DNA of 64,000 nt from Heterostelium multicystogenum (lineage: Eukaryota > Evosea > Eumycetozoa > Acytosteliales > Acytosteliaceae): positions 146,601-210,600 of the forward strand of contig RCNN01000007.1 of NCBI GenBank assembly GCA_003667245.1, read 5' to 3'. Below are positions 48,591 through 59,574 of the stretch, one piece after another. Position 1 is the stretch's first letter; the number at the start of each line of letters is the position of its first letter. A model generated the notes under the pieces. It had not been told where the DNA came from, ran no database searches, and saw only the letters and a list, made by a program, of their open reading frames with translations. A program made the translations under genes and the position numbers.

Positions 48591-50976
48591 GAAGGATCTA
48601 TCAATTCAAAGGAATAAATAGTAATCTTCCTTAAGAGAAAAAACTGTATTGGTAGGAGGGGGGTTATAAAATTTGGGGGAGAGAGGAGAATGGATTCCTA
48701 TTAGTTAATTGGTTCTATAATTTTAGACGAATATAGATCTGAATGACAATTCTAAATGATATAATTTGACAAAATACTAAATTTTGTTGGTTGTTGTTGT
48801 TTATGAATTTGACAAATGAACTAATGAAAGTGTGAAAGAAAGAAAACTATATAGATACTACAAAAACACTCTTAAAATGTAGGATTGAGTTGAACAAAGT
48901 TGTAATTAAACCAAAAATATGATATTGGTTATAACAGTTATAACAAATATTTATAACACCTTATTTCTTTTTTTCCAATTGCTTTTTTGGGTTGTGTTGT
49001 TGTTATTTTGTGTGTTGTTGTTGTTGCTATTGTCTGAATCAACTTGTCTTGATGCTTTGAGCAACCACTGTTTTTTCAATGACTAATTAAGTTGTGACTA
49101 CTGGTCAAAAGATAAATCTATCTGCTAATCTTCAAATCCAAAATGATGTTTAACATAATAATGCATTATTACATGTTGCTACTAGTAGCATATAACGTTG
49201 TATTGTACTGTACTTAAATATCATAGAAAACATGCATCTGCTCATTAAAATAATTGGGGTTTTTACTACTTTTATATTTTCTTAATTAGGGTAATTCTCT
49301 TCCATTACTTGAAGCTTTATTATCACTCAATCCCATATACTCATGATATAAATACGATAATGGGCATTTGCTGTTGGTTGGCAGATCGAAAAAAAATAGA
49401 CAGAATAGATAAAAAGAAAAATACAAAACAGAGTTTTTTAAAATAATATTAAAAGCTTTACAATATTAATATTACTTTTGTCTAAACACAAAACAACACA
49501 CACCACAGCGATTACCAATACCACACACACAAAAATTCAAAAATAGTATTTAATTTAAACAAAAAGAGTAATAAATGTAAAGATATGAAAATATTTTGAA
49601 TTTGCAAGAGTGCATCATACATATTATTATTATTATTATTTGTTATTATTATTATTATTGCTGTGTTGTTGTGCGTGTGGTGGATAATTTGAAAGAAAAT
49701 GAACCATTCCTCTGTGGTTTAGACAGATAAATAATATGGTTGGAATTATTTTCAATTTTTGATTGATAATGATATGTTCTTATCTTTGTTGTTATTTACT
49801 TGCTGTTCTGCTGTTTCTTCTTCTGCTGTTGTTGTTGTTGCTGCTGTTTAGAGAAGTGGTATTAAAGTCATATGTATTTAATAGTTGTAAGGGAGAAGTC
49901 TCACTTTTAAATATTAACAATTTGAATGAGTGATGATGAGGTATATGTTGATAGGATACTATTTGTCGTTGAATTAGTAGTAAAGTTTTAAGTATCTTTT
50001 TATCTTTTTATCTTTTCTGATGACATTCATTTTATACCATTAATCAAATGAGATATGGCTATATCTTTGAAACTGTCGCTATTATTTCATTGCAATCATC
50101 ATTCGTTAGGTGAATTGCCAGTCGCATGCATGCTTAACAACGTTTTCGTTGATTATAATAAAGCAATGTTTAAACTATTTATCTGTGTACTTTATTGATT
50201 ACCAATGTTTCGGTATTGAAATGTTTAAACAGCATAGAAAGCTTATTTGAATGGCGTATTAATTGAATTAAGACCAACCGATATGTATTATAATGAATCG
50301 CAGGTGATAATAATAATACAAGTAATACAATAATGACAATATATATTAACAGAACCAGTGTGCCTCAAAGTTGTGGTGTGGATTGTCAAACTATTATTGA
50401 TTGATTGATTGAATTACAATAATAATACCTACAAAAAGAAGTAGAAGTAAACCTCTCTCTCTTTTTATTCTCTTGTTTCTTTGTTTTAAGAAGAATCGAG
50501 GAAGATGATGAACACTCTATCTTTATATCTGTAATCTATAGCTAAATATTATTACTATTCTACTATTACTATTGTCTTTAATAAATCTAATACTACTATA
50601 CTCTTCTCTTGAGTAGTGTTGTACGTATTATTATAATTATTAAACTAAGTAACTAGTTAGACAACAATTATTACTAATTGTCTTGAAAAAAAAAACATTT
50701 TTTTAAAAAAAATATTTATGAAAAAAATGTTACAGAAAAAAACAAACAATGTGCCAACAAACAACAAATCTCGAGATTTGCAATTTCAAGATATGTTAAA
50801 CAACAAACCAACGCGAAAAAAACAATAGACTATAATTATTTACCTTTTGATTTGCTTTAAGTTCACTGAAGTTGGATTGGAGAGTAAGGCCAGAGTAATA
50901 ATATATCTATATATGTTTATTACTACTCTTTTGGTTTGGATTGTTGTTTTCTTTACAAAATAAAATTGGAGCCAAA
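48591..50976. other. Intergenic, 2.4 kb, rich in simple repeats
   Basis: The upstream side of sestrin. It holds a G-rich run near 48656-48682, TTA/TTG trinucleotide tracts (49627-49665, 49800-49850) and poly-A/T runs (50686-50712). No open frame with coding bias was seen on either strand. Confidence 0.5.
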
Positions 50977-51297
50977 CTAATATGCAAAGTAATCCTGGAA
51001 TAATTGTAATACACGTCTGATGACACTACTGATACTAATGAATCTACTTCGTAATGCTTGCTTAATCAATGATTGATGTTCAAAGTGAGCGACGTGAGTT
51101 GTCTTTCTTTGGCTTTCGTTGACTTCGTTGTTTTTTTTTTGCTGGTTTTGACGTCTTCGTTGTTTTCGTGTTTTTACAAGATAATAATATGATGGTCTGG
51201 GGAAAAATGATGACGATTTTGCAAATAAAATAAAAGTTATATGATTATTATTGATAATAGATGATTGGCTGTATTTTAACGAATAATAATTACGCAA
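50977..51297 (-). CDS. Possible small basic protein, unrecognised
   Basis: A 106-codon frame opening near 51297 (its first residues MRNYYSLKYSQ may be leader) has a basic stretch KTRKQRRRQNQQKK and a helical, less AT-rich end IKQALRSRFISISSV. Base composition of the 3' two-thirds (about 50980-51180) is closer to coding DNA than the surroundings. No family is recognised, and no intron or upstream exon is evident. It could be a chance frame or the last exon of a longer gene. Confidence 0.3.
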   Translation of the reverse strand: MRNYYSLKYSQSSIINNNHITFILFAKSSSFFPRPSYYYLVKTRKQRRRQNQQKKNNEVNESQRKTTHVAHFEHQSLIKQALRSRFISISSVIRRVLQLFQDYFAY

Positions 51298-51977
51298 ACT
51301 AAAACTAAAACCTTAACTTATTTAATATTATATTATTATATTAAATTAACTAATAATATTAATTAATATTAATTTAATAAATAATAAATTGATGAATAGA
51401 ATAGACAGATAGTTTGTTTGAGTTTATGTTATTAGATAGTTTGCATCACAATCATTATTATAATAATGATGATTTATTAACTCATATTATGCAGTATATT
51501 TAGATATATTAAATTTCATTTTTACTTTTTTTATTTTATTTTCTTTTTATTGTCAGTTTCAACCCCTACTATTTGATGGGAGAGCTAGTTTGAATAGAAT
51601 CATTTTCAATTTGAACGCGAAATTGAATGTTGAAATGATGAAATTATCTTAATGTGTTTGTTTACTGTTTGTGGTGGTTGTAATAATGTGTTTAGGGGGA
51701 ATCCATCAACTTACTAAACAACACCTAGCAAAATCAATGTTTTATACCCATTTTAAACGCCAAAAAAGAACACATCAAAAAGTTAGTTAACCAAAATAGT
51801 GATTCGAGTCATCTGATGCAATAAACTTAGTTTTATTGAATTTTTATGAAGTAATGTTGTTTTGCAGTTATATTTGATAACTTAATTTATTTATTATGTA
51901 AATATTAATAATGTTTTTTTTATTCTAGAATAATCTTTTTAAATATTTGGGATAGGTTACAAAGTGATTGAGTGTGC
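51298..51977. other. Intergenic, 680 bp
   Basis: AT-rich, with ATTAATATTAATTT-type text at 51335-51375. Nothing recognisable apart from the 3' flank of the methyltransferase gene. Confidence 0.45.
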
Positions 51978-53175
51978 TTACTTTGAAATGACAATAAGAC
52001 CTATTTTTTCATTGAGAAGTTCTGATTTTAAAAATTTAAATCCGGCTCTCTCTACAATGGACTTCCATTGTTTGATAGTTCTTTCTTTTCCACTAAATAA
52101 ATGCATCATGTCTATGTTTTGAAAATATTAGTTAAATTTACTTTAAAGATAATAAGATTGTACTTACGAACATCCAAGAAGACAGGGAATGACTTTTTGT
52201 TTTTGCTTACAATTATAGCATCTAAAATGAAAATCTTACCACCCTCATTCAAGGATTTTCCAATATTCTCTAGAATTTCCTCACACTTTTCATCAGTCCA
52301 ATTATGAAGGATACACTTCATAATGTAGGCATCAGCAGCAGGTACTTTCTCAAAGAAACTTCCTCCAATTTCAGAGTATCTAGGATCGGAATATGGTTCT
52401 CTTGAAATTGAATTAGGTAAATCAAAGTTTATTCCTTTCTTTATTTCATGACAGTTCATAAGTACATCTTTAAGTAAGCTATGCAATTAAAAAAAGTCAG
52501 ATGTGCATTTAAATATATTTTAGTTTGTAACTTACTCTCCTCTTGATCCACCAACATCACAAACTGTTTCAAATTTGTTCAACTCTAGACAAATGCTCTG
52601 TAAAATAACAGGTGTATTTATTTTGGAAAATCCACCCATTGCTTTTCCAAATAATGTTCTGAACTCTTTATCGCGCATGATAACATCCCACATTGATTGA
52701 GCATTTTCAAAATTTTTGAATCCATTACTTCCTCCATTCAATACACTCTCTTGATAGTTATTCCATGATCTATTAATTGGAATTAATTGATAATCGTATA
52801 TGTATTGATATATTAAAAATTTAATTACCTGTATCCTAGTGGGTGAGTTTCTAGTTTAAGTGCATGAATAACATTAGACTTTGATAAATGTTCAGTTAGT
52901 GAGCTATGCTTGAATAAACCCTCTTCATCACACTCAATAAAGACACCAATTGATGAGAGTGCACGCATGGTACGGTACAAAGATTCTCCATTGCAGTTTT
53001 TTTCTTTTGCTACATCGAAAATATTTCTTGGTCCTTGATCAAAGCATTCGTAGATACCCATTTGAATAACCACAGACAGGCATTTGCTTGGAATAAATCC
53101 AGTGGCAATATCTATGAGACTTTCACATGACTTATCATAAATATTAAGATCATTCTGAGTGTTAGTAGAGTTCAT
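51978..53175 (-). CDS. SAM-dependent O-methyltransferase (COMT-like; DIF-1 methyltransferase-type family)
   Basis: Exons 52829-53175, 52536-52769, 52168-52478 and 51978-52111 give 341 aa with no frame break. The N-terminal helical dimerisation region (DIATGFIPSKCLSVVIQMGI) precedes the Rossmann core: FETVCDVGGSRGD is motif I for SAM, GINFDLP is motif II, and GGSFFEKVPAADAYIMKCIL leads to HNWTDEKC with the His that acts as general base in COMT-type enzymes. GKIFILDAII and the last exon HMMHLFSGKERTIKQW complete the fold. In dictyostelids this family includes the des-methyl-DIF-1 methyltransferase that makes the chlorinated morphogen DIF-1. Whether this copy does so, or methylates another polyketide, is not decidable from sequence. 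Confidence 0.88.
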
Positions 53176-54177
53176 TTATACAATTTATATAGTTGTTTCC
53201 AAGAGTGTTGTAAATAAATAATGGTTATCATTTTCCAGTGAATCAAACTTAAATACTAGAAAATATTATTTCTTTATAATTATATTTGATTTTAAATATT
53301 ATTGGATTAAATTATTGGATAACGTTTCAATAAAACTTAAAATATTTCATTGGAAATCTCTTTTTTTCTATAGTATTTATATCTATTATAATGGTCTCAA
53401 ACAGCAGTATGTATACTATCAAAGAGATAGAGACCTCTCAATTAATTATATTTTTAAAAGATTTACTATAATGATAGCAGAGTTATATTATATTTATTCT
53501 TTTTTTTTTATTGTATCAATCTAATTGAAAATAATTAATATTATTAATGGATAGAGCTGCAATTGATTTGAACTAGTTCTGAAATACCAGTAATGTATGT
53601 ATTATGATTTTTTAGATCACTAAAGATATCGTAATATTCAAAAATTAATCATTCTATAATAAACCCATAATTCAGAATGCATTCGTTTTAACTTGCATTC
53701 ATAAAACGAGTCTTTTTCGCTATAAAGCTTTTTTTTGTATTTTATTAATATATTAACGAAACGGCGATGATGCAAAAAACACACTGATGTTCTTCTTCTA
53801 TATAAAACAAATCATGTGGATAACTAGTCAAGCAATGAGCCTATTTTATTATTTTTATTATTATTGTTAATCCCTACCTGAGTCTTGTCGCTGTAGTTGC
53901 AGTTATAAATGTTTCATATTACAACTTGTTTTTAAATATAGATGTAAATTGTAACATTGTACAGAACATTATTATTTGAATAATCTAGTTTATCAAAAAC
54001 CAACGAATATTTTTAAAAGTTATTCTGAGTGGTGTAGCACAACTATCATTATTCTGTATATCTTCTATTGTTAAGTTGCTGTTACGTCAACTGAATCGTT
54101 CCACTATAAATTTGACAAAAAAATAGAAAAGATAAAATTAAAATGTTAATGAATGAATTTTAAGCAGTAATATTTTA
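53176..54177. other. Intergenic, 1.0 kb; contains one DUSE-like box
   Basis: AT-rich. An ACCCATAA at 53663-53670 matches the dictyostelid small-RNA upstream element as I remember it. About 95-120 bp downstream lie a GATGATG and a CTGA. No convincing RNA structure follows and no protein gene is seen. Confidence 0.35.
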
Positions 54178-56313
54178 TTATTGAGTTGGTGATCTTGCCC
54201 TAGTATTATTATTGACAACTATATTTTGTCGATGGTCAAAGTCATTCAAATCATTGATGTTGGACAGGTCGTCATCTTCCAAGTCAGAGTGTCTGCGGAA
54301 CTTATCTCTTATTCTCTCTCGTAGTGTTTTCTTATGGTAGAGTGGAAGTGTTGCTGGTTGATCTGATTTTATATTATAATGATTTACCACTGCTTGCGGA
54401 GGAGGAGGTGGAGGTGCTTGCTTTAATCTTTCTGTTTGAGCTGTACCATAATTCATTCTAGCCTGTTGTGATGTATAGATATACTCTTGTATAAATGGCA
54501 CAATTGATAGATTGTTGTCCAAAACCTACAGGATCAAATAAAAGTAAGATTCATTATCAAATTAATAGTAGAAAGAAATATAGGTACCTTTCCAAGATTG
54601 GGCATTAATTCATTCAGATGTGGCACTATATAATGGAGATACGGAATAAAGTAATCAAGTTGTGAAACTATTTGGTCGATCCTGTCAATGAGCTTGTCGA
54701 GGTGTGGAAGTATTCCAGGCAAATAGGGAGATAGTTCGTGCATATGTTTGGACAGCTCATCAATATGAGGCAAAAGAAATTTGGAATATGGTAAGAGAAC
54801 TGAACTATATTTAGTGAGATATCCGAGATGTGGAGCTAACTTCTGGCTATATGGGAGTAAAATAGATGTGTATGGAAGTAACGTATGAATATGTGGTAGT
54901 AAGTCGTCTATGTATGGCAGAAGTGATGTTTTCGAATCAAGAAGATCATCGATGTGGTTGATTAAGAGGTGGAAGTGTGGCATTAGTACTGGAATATAAG
55001 GATAGATTCTGTTGACCAAGGGTATTAGTTTGTGTGAATGAAAGATTAACAGTGAGCTGTGAGGAATTAATATATCCAGGTATGGCAAGAGCTTGGGACT
55101 ATAAGGAAGAAGAACAGCTGCACGGGGTTGGATGATATGAGCAGACTCGAGCAACACTTTAGATCTCGGTATTAGTATCTTTAGGTATGGCAATAAGACT
55201 TGTACATGTGGAGCTAATATTGGAATATAAGGAATAATATGATCACAATTCTTGAGGAGAAGCTCTAGGTGAGGCGTCAGTATTCGTAAGTGGGGTCGAA
55301 GCAATGGTATATAAGGAGAAATCAACCTAATTTTTGGAAGTACCAATCGTGTATACGGTAAGACTGTATCGATGTTAGCACAGATTTCATTGATGTGCAA
55401 GAGAATCACATCAATGTTGGCAATTATTTCTGGAAGAACTGGTTGAAGTGTAGGAAGTTTGGGAAGAAGAACATCGATATGAGGGAGGAGAACATCAATG
55501 TGGGGTATGAGCTCACGTGAATAGGGTTGAATTAAATAGGTGATGGGAAGTAGTCTCGGAATATATGGAGATAGTTTTGAGAAATACGGTAGAATTGCTC
55601 TGCTGTTGGGCAGGAGAGTATCCAAATGTGGTGATAAAATTGTAAAGTATTGACAAAGCTCATCGAAATATGGCGCAATATCTGAAAGATAAGGCTCCAA
55701 CTTGTCAAAGTTTGTAATAAATAGTTCGAGATGAGGTAACACTGAATCGATGTGTTTGAGTATGATATCGAGATATGGTGATATCTTTGGAAGGTTATCT
55801 AGAATTACATCAATATGTGGATATATCTTTTCAAAGTTATTATCCTTCATAATTAAATCCAAGTGGGGTGCCAACGTTGGAAATTGATCCAATAATCTTG
55901 GAAGTTTCGATTTGACCTGTGGAAGCTTGTCAATCATTAGAAATATATTCGCATTTCCTATTAAATAATGCTTGTATGGAAATATCTTGTTTCTCTTTTG
56001 TAATATTAATGGAAGATTTTCGAATATTATTCTATAATAAAATGGTTAATAATATTATAATTAGTAAGGAATTCTAATTCTATATATATAATATTGTAAA
56101 TACTTACCTCACTCTTGATACTATATTTAAAAATCTAAAAGGATATATTACAATGAAAGATATTATAAGTATGACCAGTCCCCATAGGAATGTGGGAAGG
56201 TATGTATTTGTCAGAACAACTATAGGCATACTATTTAAATCACTATAAGCTGTATAGGTTGTAGGAGTATAGAATAAAAGATAAAAACAAACAACACATA
56301 GAATTAGAATCAT
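54178..56313 (-). CDS. Membrane protein with about 60 uninterrupted [L/I]xP[H/Y]xxx heptapeptide repeats
   Basis: Exons 56108-56313, 54588-56031 and 54178-54525 give 665 aa, all in frame. The N-terminus has two hydrophobic helices (ILILCVVCFYLLFYTP and FLWGLVILIISFIVIYPF), so the protein is probably anchored. From about residue 75 to 545 the chain consists almost wholly of seven-residue units such as LAPHLDL, ISPYLDI, LLPHIDV, LRPHLRI and LLPYSQK. Position 1 is Leu/Ile, position 3 mostly Pro, position 4 His/Tyr, position 5 aliphatic or Ser. Only one two-residue insertion is apparent. The C-terminus is different: poly-Pro, a basic stretch (KKTLRERIRDKFRRHSDLED) and an acidic Asp/Asn tail. I do not recognise a named family. 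A regular Pro every seven residues is incompatible with an ordinary coiled coil, so a solenoid of short helices or turns is my inference. Confidence 0.85.
54600..55915 (-). repeat. 21-bp periodic coding repeat (heptapeptide array)
   Basis: The protein-level period is exactly seven residues over about 1.3 kb. At DNA level units have diverged strongly; only TATGGNNNNAG/ATGNGG-type text recurs, so this is an old array held by selection on the protein and not a recent satellite. Confidence 0.85.
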
Positions 56314-57254
56314 TATTTTATCTATTTATATATTATTAAAGAATGATATTATTTTTTTTAAAGAAATTTGATTTTCCAATCAGATGTAATGATTGAAATT
56401 AGTGGATGTCCAAATGTGTTTTCTTATTTATTTTGAAAGAAATTGGATTCTAATATAATATTAAAGATTATTATTATTATTATTGAGATAGAAAAAATAA
56501 ATGGAGTCGACACCAAATATTGTTTTAGATTGATTTCTATAAAATAATAATATTTATCAGATGATTTTGTTGTAGTTGAAAATATTTAAGTGTCCAACAC
56601 GGTGATAAAAACCAATGAATAAAATAGATATTATAAAGATGTCCAGTGAGTCAAAAAACAATGAAAATTGTATTATCCAAAATTCCAACTATTTTATTGA
56701 AAATATAGTTTAATATTCATTCATATCTTTTATTTACCACACCATTTTAGAAAGAGTCAGAATAGATAATTTGGAAATGAAATGTGTGTGTGTGGGTGTG
56801 AAAGGAAAACAAAAACCTACTATTCAATACAATGGTGGTTGGTTGTTGTCATCAATAGATTTTAAAGATTGGAATTTGTTTTTTTAATAATTGTTTGTTT
56901 GTTATAATTAAAAGACAACTCGACTACTTTCTATTTATTATTATTAATATACTATGTATTTGTTTAAGTGATAGATAGATGGATGATGATGATGATAGAT
57001 AAAAAAGACAGGTAGCTACATACATCATGAATATGTTGTTTAATTACAATCATAATGTTTTGTTTTATTAATAATACTAATAAATATATTTTAAAATATT
57101 TACTGGGATACCGCTATCTATAATTATATATAATTATTGTTGTTAAATATTGAATGGATGTTGCGTTTCTCTATTTAATAGGTAAATAAATAATTGACAA
57201 CTATTATATAATAGATTGATTGATTCATCGAAATAACATCTATGGGATGTTAGT
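56314..57254. other. Intergenic, 0.9 kb
   Basis: Includes a GTGTGTGTG run at 56785-56797, a GATGATGATGAT tract at 56981-56994 and AT-rich text. No gene seen. Confidence 0.45.
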
Positions 57255-58263
57255 TTATAGTTTTAATATTAATAGTATTGATAGTGCTATTATTGTAATA
57301 GTGAGGTTGGGAAATGATGTTTTGCTTGATGAGCTGAGCTGAGTTAACTCCCCTTTAAAAGATGCACTCTGATCTGAAACACTGAGATCGATCTGAATCT
57401 CGTTGATTCCATTGATGTGTTGATTGTCTTCAACTAGGCATTCGATATGCTTTGAGTTGTGGACGGTGGCATTTGGACAACTCTTGTCCATAATTTTGAG
57501 CTGGAGAGGTTGGGTAAATCCAGAACCCTCGATATTTACAGAAGTGTTAGAGCCAGCAAGATACACAGAGCTGATAGATGGTTTCTCGTAGTTGAAGTAG
57601 TACTCTCTCATCTTGGTGACACCATCGTTGTTGGTCATATAGAAGGATATATTCTTTCCGGAGCCAGGTGCCACGATGCAGTAGGCCAGTTGTATCGACA
57701 TGATCGAGTAGTTCTCGCATAATTTGGATGCATCTTTAGAATAGAGAAGCAGGTTGTTCTCTTCCCATGCGTCAAAAAAAGCATCCATTTAAAAAGACTT
57801 TACCACCATCTACAGGAGCGTCTGTTGCATTGAGAATAAAACTGTTCAAGCTGACAATGAGTTCCGATCCATATTTTCCATTGAATTCCACACTGAACTT
57901 CTGCCTGTAGGAAAGACATGGAAATCTAACAACAATCTGGGTTTCATTTAAATAATGGAATTTCTTAATGCTATTGTCTATTTGTACTCTTGTTATATTA
58001 TAATTGTGACTACTGGAAAAACTGATTGTTAAGTTTTGTCCCTGTTGACTATAACTTGTAATTTTCTCTATATTTATTTAAATAAAATAGAAGAGCAGTA
58101 TCAAAATTATCATTATTAGTATTCAAAGTCCACTCCGATTCCGACAACCATCCAATCATCTAATAAAACTACTTGTGACAAACATACGTGAAAATACGAT
58201 ATTGGAATTAAAATAGCATATAAAGAAAAATAGAACTAAATAAATATAACTAAGTTTGTACAT
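57255..58263 (-). CDS. TIG/Ig-like cell-surface protein with C-terminal anchor
   Basis: Exon 1 (58188-58263) encodes a signal peptide, MYKLSYIYLVLFFFICYFNS. A GTATGT...TAG intron joins exon 2 (57255-58067). After removing one surplus A from the A7 run at 57774-57780 the total is 296 codons. The body has beta-strand text with Asn-glycosylation sites (QNLTIS, NYNITR, LNETQI) and two IPT/TIG-like halves, the second beginning KPSISSVYLAGSNTSVNIEG and followed by SGFTQPLQLKI. The C-terminus is hydrophobic (TITIIALSILLILKL) with no cytosolic tail, as for GPI-anchored proteins. Dictyostelid TIG proteins such as the Tgr family act in cell-cell adhesion and kin recognition. This one is much shorter than TgrB1/TgrC1, so it is at most a relative. 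Confidence 0.68.
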
Positions 58264-59574
58264 TGTATTGTATTGTATTGGTGTGTTTAAGTTATCTAAT
58301 ATTGTCTATATATAATTATTGTTATCTTATTACTATTATTACTTTTATTATATAGATTATGATGTAAGTTTAATAAGATTGTTTTAAGAAAGAAAGATAG
58401 ATATATAAAAAAAATAAAAAATAAAAGATATAATTGATTATGTAGGAGTTTAGTTGATATTAAAATAAGATCTATTGATCATTGTTAGAAAGCATTAAAA
58501 TAATAATAATAATAAAGTATTGTGTTGTGTTTGATGGTTGATCTACAATGTTTGAGTTGCTGTAAACTTTTTCCAACAAATAAGATTGCTTATAGATACA
58601 GCTAGAAGGAAGGTTTCGAGGATTTATTGGGTTGGCAAAACAGAATAAAGAAACAAAGCACCGTCCTTTCCTCAGAGCAAGTTAATTTTAAACATTTCCT
58701 AAAAGCTTGCTATTATTAAAACAATTTATATTAACAACTTAGTGCACAACAACAGCAGACTGAGCAATCATCTATGTTCAAATAACAATAGTCAAAGGTA
58801 AATTATCATCTTGCGGTGCCTGACGGATTGACTGTTTGATTGGATGGATTTACCTACTTTTATCATGGATCAATGGAGGCAAGGGGGCATCCTAGTGTTG
58901 TCCTGAGCTCAGGTAGGGTTATATTAATGCAAATACAACACATAATGGGATATTTATTATTAATGATCAACCCATTTTACATGGACTGTTTGACGATTTT
59001 GATTTCACAACACTAAAATAGCTGCTAAAATTTTAGTTACCCCCTTAAAAATGGTAGGCATCAAAAAGAAACCAACATTGGAATAATGCAAAACTACCTG
59101 ATTTGACTAAATCTTTGTATTTTAATGAGAGCGCTTTTTGCTAAAAGCTAATTTTCATTGTTAACTTAACCCCCTTATTTTGATTGATTGTTAAATTTAA
59201 CCCCAAACAACTCATAAATATCAACCGTTTTTAAACATTTAAGGACAAAAACGCAAAAGTTACTTCATTCATCCACTTAAATCATCAGTAATTACTTTAC
59301 TCATTCGCTAAAAGCGAATTGAGTCTGATGCTGACCAATCCAAGCATTGGAAGTTTATCACTTTGACTTATTTAAGAACTTAGTAGCTTTGCTTTGCTAT
59401 GTTAGACTGGCGAGTTTAATGTCTGTTGTGCAATACTAAACTATATCAAACAACATTAACTATTTATAAAATATAATAAATACATATGGATGATCAGAAA
59501 TAGACAATTATTTTGGATGAAAAAAAGCTATTTGGTCATGTTATATTGTTTGTTTGTATATTGGAGTTGATTCG
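58264..59574. other. Intergenic, 1.3 kb; central part less AT-rich, with paired hairpin motifs
   Basis: 58264-58600 is AT-rich leader of the TIG gene. 58600-59430 is less AT-rich but has no coding frame. It contains GCTTTTTGCTAAAAGC near 59133-59148 and ATTCGCTAAAAGCGAAT at 59303-59319, two hairpins sharing GCTAAAAGC. Several CCCCC-TTA texts (59040, 59170, 59200) also recur. Confidence 0.4.
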
